DNA of 64,000 bases from Apricaphanius iberus (taxonomy: Eukaryota; Chordata; Actinopteri; Cyprinodontiformes; Aphaniidae): positions 1,860,001 to 1,924,000 of the forward strand of contig JAPXFQ010002804.1 of assembly GCA_028564705.1 (NCBI GenBank). Direction: 5' to 3'. Position 1 is the stretch's first letter; each line of letters opens with the position of its first letter. The notes beneath the pieces were generated by a model. The model saw only the letters and a program-made list of their open reading frames with translations. It was not told the origin of the DNA and searched no databases. Below are positions 36,130-47,520 of this stretch, one piece after another. The translations under genes were made by a program, and so were the position numbers.

Positions 36130-36630
36130 ACAATGCACGTTCCCGTGGCAGGGGATGGAATTTTCTGCAGGCTTACTGTTCTCGGCATAACAGACTTCCA
36201 TCGGAAGTAGCCGTAACTGGCAGTCAGTGTGTGACCGTATAGAGAAGCCAGTGGCAGGCACGCAGTGTCGGGGCGGTAGAAGCTGTTATAGCAGCAGAGA
36301 AGCAGGATGTCTCCACGGTGATCAGAGAGCTGGATCGGCTGCGAGGCAGCAGATTCGGAGTCTCAACAGACTGGATGATCGCTGGTTAGGTGAGTACTGG
36401 CATGAAGAACACAGCTCAGGAGCTGGAGGCATGAGCCGATCGATGGCTGAGATGTGAGACGACAGTGTTACAGTCAAAAAATTTTACTTTTGAGAGGATC
36501 TGTGTTGTCATGATGACTTTGTGACTGCTATTTGCTTGAGCTTTTGTTAAGCTAATGTCCTCACCCACTACCGTTCTTCTGAGATGGTAATGGAAACAGA
36601 ACCTACCCGTTCTAGGCCGTACTGTGGCTT
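36130..36630. mobile_element. Dispersed GC-richer DNA element, copy 2
   Basis: GCAGAGAAGCAGGATGTCTC followed by GGTGATCAGAGAGCTGG is shared with 44680-44715 and, more weakly, 32255-32285. The right end GGTAATGGAAACAGAACCTA, followed by CCGTTCTAGGCCGTACTG, is the inverse of the kind of terminus seen at 32003. Superfamily is uncertain. Confidence 0.45.
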
Positions 36631-36649
36631 CCATTTTGGGTCTAAACCA

Positions 36650-37354
36650 ACTCTAGTGGCACGTTGGAGGACCCGAGTGGTCTGGGGGGTTGGTGTAGTG
36701 ACAACAGGTCTTCAATATACTTTGGTGCTAAGCCATTCAGTGATTTAGAAACTAGTAAGTGTTTTGAAGTCTTTTTGAGCTACAGGGAGCCATCTTAAGG
36801 GCCTTAGAACCTGGGTGATGTGTTCTACTTTCCTGGTTCTAGTGAGGACATGAGCAGCGTTGTGGATTAGCTGGTTCTAGTGAGGACATGAGGAGCAGCG
36901 TTGTGGATTAGCTGGTTCTAGTGAGGACATGAGGAGCAGCGTTGTGGATTAGCTGGTTCTAGTGAGGACATGAGGAGCAGCGTTGTGTATTAGCTCCAGC
37001 TGTCTGTCTTGTATCCTGTACAAGTCTTGTATCCTGTAAGGACGCTGTTGCAGTAATCGAGCTGACTAAAGATAAATGCATGGGTGAGTTTTTTTAAGGT
37101 CCCATTGAGACATTAGTCTTTAATCCTAGAAAAATTCTTCAGGTGATAGAAGGTTGACCTTATTGCTTTTATTATATGACCCGGAAGGTTCAATTCTAGG
37201 TTCAAGTCTATTGTTACACCTAGATTCTTGGCTAGATTAGTAGTTTCTAATTGTATTAACTGAAGCTGTTTGCTGACTCTTGATCTTTCCTCTTTAGGTC
37301 CAAAACTAATTACTTAGGTTTTTTTTCAGTTCAGATGGAGACAATTATGACATT
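36650..37354 (-). pseudogene. L2-clade LINE (a), middle of reverse transcriptase
   Basis: Reading the minus strand from high to low coordinate: [18 protein letters not shown], then [49 protein letters not shown] and KSLNGLAPKYIEDLL. These are characteristic L2 blocks after the polymerase motif. Stops and small indels make it dead. The frame continues upstream at 40113: the protein runs up to CIKQMNGWM there and resumes here with NCLHLN, so the 2.76 kb between was inserted later. Confidence 0.9.
36833..36993. repeat. Four tandem copies of a 41-bp segment of the L2 frame
   Basis: Units start at 36833 (38 bp, lacking AGG), 36871, 36912 and 36953. Each starts CTGGTTCTAGTGAGGACATG and ends GTTGTGGATTAG. 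Copies 2-4 are nearly identical. They lie within L2 coding sequence (inverse reading: HNAAxHVLTRT region), so the amplification arose after the LINE inserted. Confidence 0.95.
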
Positions 37355-38262
37355 GAATTGAATTCCCTTTTATTTATATACGCCAATACACAACACATGT
37401 CATGTCAGGGCACTAAAACAACAAAATCATTTCAATTCAATAATACAAATATTCCAATCAGCTAAGTTTTCTATGTAAAGAATCCCAATAGATTGCATGA
37501 AGTCGTTGGCATGGGGTTGGGTCCCATTGATGCAGACCTGCAACCACAGCAATCCATTTAGCAATCCCTCATACTGAGCAGACATGTAGTGACAGTGGTG
37601 AGGAAAAACTTCCCTTTAACAGAAAGAAACCTCCGGCAGAACCTGGCCCAGTACAAGCGGTCATCTGCCACGACCTTCTGGGGGTCTGAGAAGACAGAGA
37701 AGAGACAGCATGGAGGATGCTCTGTGACTTTGAGCATCATCTGGACCGATGTTCCCCATCCAGCAGGGGACTTTATAGTTGAGCAGGATACCAAACTGGG
37801 TGGAGCTTCTATGCAGAGAAAAACACTGAAAGAAAACTGGGTTAACAATCACAATAACAGCAACACAATAACAAAAAAATACATCTGGAGAGTAGTAAAA
37901 GAAAAACGAAGAGTGAAGAAAAGTGGTCAGTATGTCCTCCAACAGTCTAAACCTATAGCAGCATAACTACAAAAATAGCTCAGGATAACCTGAGCCATTC
38001 TGATTATAAGCTTTATCAAAAAGGAAGGTTTTAAGCCTAGTCTTGAAAATAGACGTAATGTCTGCCTCATGGACTAAAACTGGGAGCTGGTTCCACAGGA
38101 GTGAGCCTGATGACTGAAAGATCTGCCTCCCATTCCACTTTTAGAAATCCTAGGAACTACCAGTAGACCTGAAGTCTGAGAACGAAGTGCTCTGTTAGGA
38201 ACACATTGAACTATCCGATTTTTAAGGGCTTTATATGTAAGGAGGAGGATCTTAAACTCTAT

Positions 38263-38552
38263 TATTAATATTTATTTATTTAAAAGGGACAGTGCATGGC
38301 ACTCGGCCATACCAGAATTAGCTACAAGCTAAATTTCATCTGTAGTCCCTAGCAAAACATACAAATAATCCAACAAGCCATAAAACATCAATAAATAATC
38401 TTTCAACCAGCCATAAAATGTCACATTGTTAGAGACACAATAAAACACAAGAGCAGCAATAAAAAGTAGCAGCACTAAGATTTCACATTATTAATAATAT
38501 ATAATAACAGAATAAAACACAATAGAAATGAAATGTTGAAATACAACATTTC
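38263..38552 (-). mobile_element. 3' end of another non-LTR element inserted in L2 (b)
   Basis: The segment begins TTTATTTATTTAAAAGGGAC on the + strand and contains a GAATTAGCTACAAGCTAA stretch, resembling the 3' UTR of another fish LINE in minus orientation. It separates the L2 (b) codons for SRIDI from those for EFKILLL. Its family is not assigned. Confidence 0.55.
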
Positions 38553-38708
38553 TTTTTTTTATGTCTATTCTGGATTTAACAGGAAGCCAAAGGAAAGAAG
38601 CCAAAACAGGAAAAATGTGATCTCTCTCTTTCAAATCTTCATCAGAACTCTTGCTTTTTGGGTCAACTGAACGCTTTTAATTGCCTTTTATGGACTTTCT
38701 GATACATA

Positions 38709-39556
38709 AAGAAAAATGCTGGGTTATTTAATCAAACCAAATGCTGGGTTATAAGATATATGTAACCCATTTTGGGTTATTGTATGGGTCATTGGTTATT
38801 ATTTGGGTTATTTTTGTGCAACCCATGCATCAGGTTTAACACATTTGGGTTATAAACAGTTATTTATTTTTTTAAAGAACTTTATTGAACAACAATAATA
38901 ATACAAAAAATGAATGAATTAGGTTTTTTTATGCTTTGAACGTCAATGTATCATCAAGTCGACTTTTAATATTCCAGTGATCATCCAGTGTTGAGCCAAG
39001 TCATTAGCTTGTGCACACTGTAGGCCTATATCTAATTAATGTTGTCTCTCTAGCATTACATATTAAAGTAGTATTTTTATGTTGTTATCAGCCTCGTGTT
39101 GAAAGAGTGTTATATAAATAAATCATGGAAACATGAACAGGGATGCAGTACATCCGTTTGGTTTTTAGCCATTTACAAACTGAGTTAACAGAAAGTCCGT
39201 ATTCATGGGCTTTTAGTCATCTTTGAATTCCCAAAGTAGTATCCTGTTTTTTCAAGTTGACAGGCAGACGGCTACTGTGGCTCAGGAGTTTGGTGTTTGA
39301 CTTGTAGTCGGGTGGTTGGCGGATCGAGACCTGGCTCTGTCGGACTTCCACATCCTTCACATCCTTGAGTCCAGGACTGAAATCAGTTTTATCCACCATT
39401 TAAATTAAATGTCTAACCCATTTTATTGGGTTAAAATGAACAACCCATTTTGTTGTGTCAAATTAACTACTGCTGGGTTGGTCCAATAGTTACCCAAGTA
39501 TTGGTTAAAAAAAATACCCAAGTTGGGTTGATTTTAACCCAGGATTTTTTTAGGGA
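38709..39556. mobile_element. TGGGTT/AACCCA-rich DNA element inserted in L2 (b)
   Basis: The ends GAAAAATGCTGGGTTATTT and the inverse of TTAACCCAGGATTTTTTTAG form terminal inverted repeats; the whole element is rich in AACCCA/TGGGTT. A TA flank on both sides is possible. It separates codons for RLDYCNSLL from those for CIRKSIK in L2 (b), which fixes its boundaries. It contains a SINE. Confidence 0.7.
39269..39385 (+). mobile_element. tRNA-derived SINE remnant inside the TGGGTT element
   Basis: CTGTGGCTCAGGAGTTTGGT resembles an RNA polymerase III A box, and GGTTGGCGGATCGAGACC a B box, about 45 bp apart as in tRNA-type SINE heads. The following CCACATCCTTCACATCCTTG stretch then GACTGAA resembles the body of a common fish SINE. 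It is not a functional tRNA. Confidence 0.7.
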
Positions 39557-40112
39557 GTAGTAAGGAATTACAGTAGTCCAGCCTTGAAGTAACACAGGCA
39601 TGGGCTAGTTTCTCTGCATTACTCCTGGACAGAATGTTGCCAATTTTAACAGTGTTCCAGAGGTGGAGGAAAGAAATCATGGAAGCCTGTTTAATATGGG
39701 ATTTAAATGTCATGTCTTGATCAAAATGACACTGAGGTTCTTTGCACTATTACCAGAGGCTAATATAATGCCATCCAGATGAAGTGATTGATTTAGCAGT
39801 TTCCTTTTTAAAGGTTCTGGTCCAAAGACAACAACTTCTGTCTTGTCTGAATTTAAAAGTAGAAAATTCAGAGTCATCTAGGTTTTTATTTCATCGAGAC
39901 ATTCCTGTAACTAACTGAGTGGATTCATCAGGTTTTATGGATAAATATAATTGTGTATCATCAGCATAACTGTGGAAATTCATACCATGTTGTCTAATTT
40001 TTTTTTAACAATTGGAAGCGTATATATAGTATAGAGAATCTGTCCAAGCACAGAACCCTCTGGTACTTCACAAGTAACCACTGAATGTGAAGATGTATCA
40101 TTAACAACATTT

Positions 40113-40740
40113 TACATCCATCCATTCATTTGCTTGATGCATTTACTCAAAAGGTACAAATTCACCTGTTGATACTGTAATGTGAAGCAGAGTATCATCT
40201 GTACAGTTATGGTAAGTAATCTTATTGTTGTTATAATCTAGGCTAGTGGGAGCATGTTGATGTTAAATAGGAGATGTCCCGAGATGGTGCCTTGGGGGAC
40301 CTCAAATGTGATTTCTATTCGTTTTTATGAAAAGCTTCTTATTGAAACAAAGAAATCCCTGTTCTTTAGGTAAGACTCAAACCAGGCAAGTACAGTTAGA
40401 TATACCATGTCTGAGGTCACTAAGTGGAAATTTTCTTTACACTACCTCAGGCACTAATGTCTACAGTCTTACTTAACTCTACTCTTGAGGGACAGACAAT
40501 CAGCACCAAGATTTTTAAAAAAATATGCTGCTTTTGGATCGGCTGCTTTAGAAACACAAACCAATAGTGTGTCCAGTAGCATTGCCTCTATTTGTTTCAG
40601 CTTAAAAAATTGTGTTTTCTTTCAAACTTTTTAGAAGGAAGATCTAGGAATAGACCAATATCCCGGGAATAATTTGGAGTCACGTTCCACAGGAAAATCT
40701 GCGAAAAGGTTGTGGTCTACTGTATCTGGAATTATAGTAC
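40113..40740 (-). pseudogene. L2-clade LINE (a), N-terminal part of reverse transcriptase
   Basis: From high to low coordinate the minus strand gives NYSRDIGLFLDLPSKKFERK (the NYRPISNLPFLSKV block), HLVTSDMVYLTVLAWFESYL, KNRDFFVSIRSFS, FEVPQGTISGHLLFNINM, a polymerase motif decayed to CTDDT and CIKQMNGWM. It continues at 37354 and below after removal of L2 (b). Confidence 0.85.
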
Positions 40741-41496
40741 TTTTTATTTTTTTATATTTTTTTTATGGACTTGATGCTTGATTATACTTGACACAAGCCA
40801 AAGTCTGCATTGGCTTACCCAGATTAAGGCACATTAAGGTCTTTTCATTGATAATCAATTTTATTGTGCCTTTTAATTCAGCACAAAGAGCAGATTCAAC
40901 ACGTATTATTTCATTTCCTATCATTATTGAATTGATAGAAATTCCCAGGATACCAAAAGCACTCTACTTCTGTGAGACTAAAATAGATTTCTAGTCAGAG
41001 ACTGGAGAGTACTTCACTTCAGACCTGATTGGAGTGGTAAACCAAGAGAGGGCATGTCCTCTGTATGCTTCTGTGCACTCATGTTGTTGAGTAACACAGC
41101 ATTAGTAATACAGCTAGTGAATAATCAACATTTTGGAGCATAGGCAAGGTTGGAAAGGAAAGGAACAAGGCCAGAGGGTTTAACTTTAGTGTTAGGGGTT
41201 TGAGATAGAAGGCAAGTCATGAATCCTGTGTGTCTTCTGCTGAATGATATGTATTATTTTTAGGATTGAATAGCAAACATTGGATGCGGTTGGCGAATCT
41301 ACAATCTAAGCCATAGGTGTCCCACATACATAAAAAAACTTTCACGTATGAGTCATTGGTTCTAAAAATGTTATTGGTGTATTTATAACAGGGGACAGTC
41401 TATTACCAGGTTATTCTCTATTTAATCATCTGTAGAGGCAACATCCTAATATATTGAAGGAGTGTGAGTACCCCTCCAATTCTGAAGGCTTTATTA
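40741..41496. other. Unrecognised sequence, possibly more LINE (a)
   Basis: Could include further 5' sequence of L2 (a), but no motif is clear. Confidence 0.3.
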
Positions 41497-41892
41497 GGCA
41501 CGTTTCCACAATCAGAATTTCAGGGTGATTTTACCGGACCTTCAAGGTATGCGCGTGTCAGTACATCGGGCCGGCCCGACGGGGCCATTTCAGGAACCAA
41601 CTGGGTACCAGCCTTGGGGTATACACTTGGAAATGGCCTGGTAGTATCTCTGGTCAGGAGCTGTGGTTAAGTCATGCTGATTGGTTATAACTTCAGATGG
41701 AAATGATATTTGCAGTCGTTGCCAATCAACTGGCTTTGTAAGACTGGAAGAGTTGCTGGCAAAGCAGTGTATAGCAACAAATAGAAAAATATCTATCTCT
41801 TGTTATTTGTGCTGCTGTGGGCATCTTATTTTGTAGTTGTCAGATGAAAATCAGGTAAAATTACCCCAAAGTTCCTATAGTGGAAATATGCC
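41497..41892. mobile_element. Short non-autonomous DNA element
   Basis: The left end GGCACGTTTCCACAATCAGA and right end TATAGTGGAAATATGCC are inverted repeats extending about 38 bp with mismatches; the inner parts GGGTGATTTTACC and GGTAAAATTACCCC match well. A 3-bp ATT may be duplicated at both sides if the ends are taken as AGGC/GCCT, compatible with PIF/Harbinger. Confidence 0.6.
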
Positions 41893-43084
41893 TATTGACT
41901 GAAGTTTTAGTTTCTGGTCTGGTGTTTCGTTGCTAATTGCTCAGGAAAGGGGTCAGAGTGATTGAAGGATCTTAATGACATCTTACCACGTTATTATTAG
42001 AGACCGAGACATCCTCTTGGAGCTAGGCCTGGGGATGTTGTTGGAGGGCAAGGGCCTGGTGGTTGAACCTTGGTTCCTGGGGCTAAGATCAGTTTGAAAA
42101 GGCAACATGAGGCAACCTTTGTGGGGTCACACCTCTTGCAGGTAGAAGACCAGAATTCAGGTAGCAGGAGACCTGGACATTCTGATTCCAGGCATCACAT
42201 CCCATCCAGAGAGAATGGAACAAGCACTACAGCTAAAAACCTTAAGAAATAAAAACTTGTCCAGTTTACAGTTTGGTATAAGATCCCAATGCTCTGTTTA
42301 AACCTAAGGAACCGAGTGACTGTTTGATAAGGTGAAAGTCTGGGACGAGGAGACCAAAAGCACAAAATTAAGAGTAGTAGAAAAGAAAAAGACAGGATCC
42401 ATAAACACATTTTTAATCTATCTAACAGCCCAAACAAATAATTGAAAAGTTATACAAAACAGCTAAATACTGTTATAAACTAACTAATCGGAAGCACGTT
42501 CTATCGAGAGGAAAAAATAAACAGCTGAGTGCAGAAAATAACATAACACAATAGTCTTCACATATAATTTTCTTTGAAGCAGTGCCTTTTACCTTTGCTC
42601 AGGAAGCCATTATACCTTTCTAGTCCATGCCAACTCATAACTGTTTCAATCCATGGGGCTTTGGAGGACCGCCAGTTTTCTTTAGTCTTTAAGGGTTTTT
42701 TGCAAAGCCCTAAATGTTTTTGGGGTATCACTTCACCACAGTACCAGAAGGTTAGAAATCTAACTAACTACTATCAAGGTTGGAGACATTAAGAACACCT
42801 TCATTTTGTTCAGAATTACCTGGTAAAATGCCTTTGTCTGTTCTTATTTTGCTCATTAAGCTCTAGTCTTGAGCCCCTTTCAAACAGGTCATGAAAAACT
42901 AGAATTTTCCAGTGCCTCACATACGTCTTATTTGAAAACGTCTTTGGGAAGGCAGCATCATAGTCTCTTACCTCCTTTGGTTTTATTCTGGTTAGGGCCT
43001 GAATAAAGATGATCTCTTTCTATTAAGTATTTAGAGTGAATACGGTGATCATAAATGAGCTCTCAAGTTGACATTTGATACTTT
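41893..43084. other. Unrecognised sequence
   Basis: No gene, LINE motif or terminal repeat recognised. Confidence 0.4.
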
Positions 43085-43344
43085 GAACACAGTTTTTGTA
43101 TCCCATACCTCTGTCTTGTAGCAAGGAAGGTTCCACTGCAATCTTATGCCACTTTACCTCTACGGTAGGTTCGGAACTGTTCTGGTCTGAGCCGCCCCCT
43201 TTTTTGGACTACCTTTGCCTTGGTCCGAAGCCTGGCGAAGCGACCCTACACGCTCACCTTTGGACTGATTGGCCTGGCAATGTTTGTTTGAAGTGATGTC
43301 TCACGATGAAGCATATCTTCCAGTTAGTTCAAAGCATTGCTAGG

Positions 43345-44396
43345 TAGGGATGGGTACCGATAGGTTCTGACATAAACTGTAGTAACCAGACTGAAAGGCA
43401 GCACAAATATTTCTGTGCCTTATTTTGTTTCTTTTTTTCCCGGAGATGTCAAGTTTTATGGATTCTAGGCATGTCATCAGCCAAGATCGATTCCCTATAT
43501 CACCAGTAAAGGTAAACATGGCTGTATGTTTGCAAAAACCTGCTAAAAGCTAGGGCTGTTAAAATTAATTCATCACTGCGAGTTGATTCCTAAAATTAAC
43601 TTTTTTTTTTTTTTAAAGGAATGAATGCATGCACAGAATGGCGCCCTGTTTATAATTCAGCCTGTAGCACATCAGCGGATATCAGCTCACTGTGTGCAGT
43701 GCAGAGTTTAAATGCTCTGTGTTTATGTTGATTTATGCATGCTTGAGATGCAGAGATTGAGATTAATTTATGAGATGCCTTTAAAAATAGGAAATTATTC
43801 TGTGAAAGTGATCTTTTCAGACTTAAATTAGTGCTAACTATTAGCGGAAGTAGCTAAGTACATCTTCACAATAAGAGCGTTCATTTCCTGTGTGATTAAC
43901 TGAGGTTTTATCTTCTGAGTGATTACAAACTATATTACATTTGATTTATGTGATGTTTAACACAGACTGCTGATATCCAAATGTTATGTTTGTTCATATA
44001 TTTTGCTTAGTTCTACCTCTTTGTTATTATATTTCATATGAGACACATTCATTGTTAATGCGATTGTGGAGTTCAAAACAAAAATTCTGTTGATTGCTCC
44101 TACATTTAATTTAAAAAAGAGCAACTGCCTCTAGATTTGTCCTTTTATTTATACTGAAAACTGTAGGGTTTTTTTTGGTCATATTTAGGAATGGTGATTA
44201 ATTCACAGCTGCCCTGTCATTAATTAGATTTTTTTTTTTTACTATTTTAACAGCCCTACTAAAAAAAAAGAGGGTTTTTGGACGAAGTTTATGTTTTCTT
44301 TAAGAACCATTTTGAGCAGCGTTAAGCACCGGCACCATTTCAAAGCTACAGGTTTGGCATCGCTTTCGGATAAAACCTAAACGATACCCATCCTTA
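43345..44396. mobile_element. Non-autonomous hAT-like element (outer)
   Basis: The termini TAGGGATGGGTACCGATAGG and AAACGATACCCATCCTTA are inverted repeats. Flanks TTGCTAGG (43337-43344) and TTGCTCTG (44397-44404) match at 6 of 8 positions. No transposase. It is split by the element at 43551-44258. Confidence 0.75.
43551..44258. mobile_element. Non-autonomous hAT-like element (inner)
   Basis: Perfect 15-bp termini TAGGGCTGTTAAAAT / ATTTTAACAGCCCTA. Flanks CTAAAAGC (43543-43550) and CTAAAAAA (44259-44266) match at 6 of 8. Poly-T tracts lie near both ends. No transposase. Confidence 0.8.
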
Positions 44397-44959
44397 TTGC
44401 TCTGTGAACGTAAAGGAATAAAAGGCTGCAGCTATGCAACCAGCAGCGGGCAAGTTACCGACTGCAGCTTCAGCATTTGGGATGTCGGAAAACCGTGAAT
44501 GGCTGATTTTTACAAGGCGGTCAAGAGGAATGGAGCTGCGATTGGGGCTGTTATCAGCTTCCACAAGTGGGTTGGAGCAGGCTCTGGTCGGGTTGCGGAG
44601 CAGGCGAAGTCAGCATGTGACAGAACAGAGAAGCCTGTGATGTAGGGATGGAACAAGGCTGGTGGCCGCTGGTAGCAGCAGAGAAGCAGGACATCTTTGC
44701 AGTGATCAGAGAGTGGGGGTCCCCCCCCCTTTACTTATTCCCTACTGACCCTGAAGCGCTTTACACTACATTAGATCATTCCCGGGCTGGTGATGGTAAG
44801 CTACGATGTAGCCACAGCTGTCCTGGGTCGCACTGATCGAGGCATGGCTGCTGGACACCCTCTGACCACCACCAGTAGGTGGGTGAACTGTTTTGCCCAC
44901 CAAATGTTCACACATATCGCAATAAACCTTTCTGATTCTGATAAACGGTTTTGAATGTT

Positions 44960-45160
44960 ATAACCTCATGATAAAATGTATTTTGAAGTCTATTCCCTTA
45001 GCTACAGGGAGTCAGTGATGTTCTCACAGCTGATTGACTTTTTAGGCAGACCTGTGAGGACACTGTTGTAGTAATCAGTCTGACTAAAGACAAACACATG
45101 GATGAGTTTTTGAGGTCCTGTTGCCACCTTGGTCCAATTAAATGCTTTAAGCAGGTAGCA
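44960..45160 (-). pseudogene. L2-clade LINE fragment
   Basis: The minus strand reads HVFVFSQTDYYNSVLTGLP, the L2 block corresponding to HAFIFSQLDYCNSVLTG in the 36.6-kb copy. Only about 200 bp are recognisable. Confidence 0.7.
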
Positions 45161-45535
45161 TGTGACTTTTCTTCTTCTTCTTGGGGATGATTATTGTTTG
45201 TGTGTGAGCTCTTTAACTCATGTATTGTTCCTTTGATTTAAATATGCAATTTCTTCTCCCCCAGAATGGTATAGTTATTTAAAGCAAAGCAGTGCAAGCA
45301 GTGAAAGAAACTGAGAAGTGAGAAGTGTGATGGCGAAAATGGATTTGTGTTTACCTGCCAGTTGGTCCCTTTTTTCCGTATCGTTACTATAGCAACAGCA
45401 GATTCTTGTGTTTGTGTGTGCTCCTCTGGGCTCCGATGTGAGCGTGTTTGAGACGGGGGATGTAATTCTGCCTGTCACCAGAGCTGCCCAGAGCGGACTC
45501 CTCAACTGCTGGTTGCCAAGAGACCAGACAGACAC

Positions 45536-45567
45536 ATCCTCCTCCTCCTCCTCCTCCTCCTCCTCTT
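45536..45567. repeat. (TCC)n microsatellite
   Basis: About ten TCC repeats. They make an artificial poly-Ser frame on + and poly-Glu frame on -. Confidence 0.95.
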
Positions 45568-46440
45568 CAATGATAAACCTTTTTTTTCTGCTGGATACAT
45601 GAAACCCTGCTATGCAATTTCTTGCAGAATACCCCTGTTTGAACTTATAAATACCAATCATGTCAAAGTCCTTATATATTATAGAAAGGAAATTAGCTTT
45701 GCTTACTAAATATTGTAGAATTGTACTTGAAATACACGTTTTACATTCATACTAATTTGTATTTTTTCCTTTTACATAACTATAGGTACATGGTAGACAG
45801 GCTAATTAATTATCTTTCCCACCTTATCAGCCTTTTATGGCTCATGCTCAAGTGAACATTGTAATTATTAAACACAGTTAGGTCTTTATGCTGTTAAGAA
45901 AGAACTAACCTTCTATCTGCTGATATTATTAACACTTCTGATTCAGCTTTAAAATAATTTATATTCAGACAATACAGGTATATATCAAAATACAATTAAA
46001 AATGTAAAATTAAGAAAATAATGAATAATAAATATATTCTATTTAGAATGGCTGGTCTAAAAATATTTGTTCTATTAAAAAAAGTGAGTTTCCATTGGTT
46101 TTCCATTTATCACATTCACAACGGGATTCTAGGTTTCAGAAGAAACCACTACTGCATCTTAAAGCTGTTAACACTATCAGACAGACTGGTCCATCTCAAA
46201 AAACAAGTTATACATTGGAGAAACTAAACAGCAACTACACGAAAGGATGGCTTAACACAGAGGAGCCAACTCATGAGGCCAATACTCAGTAGTCCATCTA
46301 CATCTAAAGGACAATGGTCACTCTTATGAAGACAATGACGCATATTGGGAAGAGAGATAATTTGAGAGAGGAGTGAAAGAAGCCATCTATGTGAAACATA
46401 CAGTATGAAACCAAAATGGAACAGAGGAGATGGCCTCAGG
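45568..46440. other. Unrecognised AT-rich sequence
   Basis: Nothing supportable. Small open frames at 46021-46292 show no family resemblance. Confidence 0.4.
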
Positions 46441-46444
46441 GTCT

Positions 46445-46985
46445 ATATATATCTGCCGGCCGATATTTCGGGCCGATGTATTCATTAATTTCTATATTGG
46501 CCGAATTATGCTTTAAAAAAAACGATACATGTTTTTTCAAAGATTAGGCACCTGTTTGGCAAGCTGCAGCCATCACTTGACTGACAGAAGGACCCCTACA
46601 CACTCAGTACCGCCGTGAGCAAGCCCACTAATGTTTTACTCTTAAGTTTGGCATTTAATCTTTGACTGCACAATTTTTATATATATTTTAGATTTTATTA
46701 TTCACTACCATGTGGTAGAGTGCTTTACTTTGTGGTTATTTTTCTTTGATACTGTCATATTTGAAATTCAATAAATATTTAAAGAGTTTAATGAACTTTT
46801 TCATTTATATTGCACACAGTGAGTGTTCTGTTGTCTTTCACAACCAATGTGCCGCCAAAAAGTTTATATATCTGCCTTGGACATCGGCCTTAATAATCAG
46901 CTTTAAATATCTGCCATCAGCGACCAAATGTAAAAAATGGGTGTTGGCATTAGCATTTAAAAAACCTATATTGGTCGGCTTCTAG
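46445..46985. mobile_element. TATCGG/CCGATA-type DNA element, degraded
   Basis: The left side has CTGCCGGCCGATATTTCGGG and the right side TATATTGGTCGGCTTCTAGC, similar in kind to inverted termini of a common fish hAT family. The boundaries are approximate. Confidence 0.45.
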
Positions 46986-47269
46986 CTTAGGGTAACACGG
47001 ACCCTACTCCCTCTCTCCAGCGACCCTCTGTAGCTCATTGTTGGGGATTTCAGTGTGTTCCCATGTTTAGAATCTGAACATAGTCCCTTTCACCATGATC
47101 TGTTCTAATAGAAACTAACTAAACTAATACATTATGTTTTTTATTATGTGTTTCGCTTTACAGTTGGTCCAAACAGGCAGTTTGTATTTATCTTTAATTA
47201 TGTAGAATTATCTGTTGAATTTTTCTTTGTCTTATTCACAAAGTAAAAACAAATCTTCATCAGTTGTAA

Positions 47270-47520
47270 TGATGTCAAGTGTTTCAGATTATACTGTGTC
47301 TTATTAGCCGGCATCATTTAGCCTGTTGGTCATTAATAAGTGGGCAGTCTGTAGCGGTAATGAAACACAATCAGGTGTTTTTCACAATGTTCCTTGCATT
47401 TGAATATTGTTGCCGGCTGAGTCTCAGCTCACATTCCACATCTGATAATGACATCCCCCTCTGTTGCCCCAAGGCGTGATCTTCATTCTTAAGTCCAGCT
47501 TGCGGTAATTACTATCAAGC
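47270..47520. promoter_or_regulatory. Candidate conserved non-coding element upstream of pkib exon
   Basis: Non-repetitive sequence with clustered TAAT/ATTA cores (for example GTTGGTCATTAATAAGTGGG and GCGGTAATGAAACACAATCA) lies about 0.5 kb before the first coding exon. Regulatory function is a guess from texture and position. Confidence 0.2.

Larger units (their letters stand above)
37355..40112 (-). mobile_element. L2-clade LINE (b), inserted into L2 (a) and itself interrupted
   Basis: The minus strand carries a second, different L2. From right to left: polymerase-proximal sequence (EVPEGSVLGQ, then NFLLLNSDKTEVVVFGPEPL) at about 40090-39800; EKLAHACVTSRLDYCNSLL at about 39555-39610; then after an insertion HIFPVLASFLWLPVKSRIDI at 38570-38650; after another insertion EFKILLLTYKALK and VPRISKSGMGGRSF down to about 37960; and the 3' UTR ending in AAAAGGGAATTCAATTC-type tail at 37355. 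The same 3' end occurs alone at 58296-58600. Frameshifts and stops are present. Left and right flanks ATTATGACAT and ATTTTACAT are a possible imperfect target duplication. Confidence 0.85.
43085..44840. mobile_element. Dispersed GC-richer DNA element, copy 3, split by hAT-like insertions
   Basis: 43130-43300 (GTCTGAGCCGCCCCC, TTTTGGACTACCTTTGCCTT, CAATGTTTGTTTGAAGT) aligns with 32085-32255. 44640-44720 (GGTAGCAGCAGAGAAGCAGG, GCAGTGATCAGAGA) aligns with the next part of copies 1 and 2. The intervening 1.05 kb is a hAT-like element. Confidence 0.5.

Noticed and set aside
39269..39385. Possible tRNA gene from A- and B-box-like motifs
   Set aside because: No cloverleaf or anticodon arm can be drawn, and the downstream part matches a SINE body.
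45275..45661. Acidic 128-codon minus-strand frame and serine-rich + strand frame
   Set aside because: Both are produced by the TCC microsatellite.
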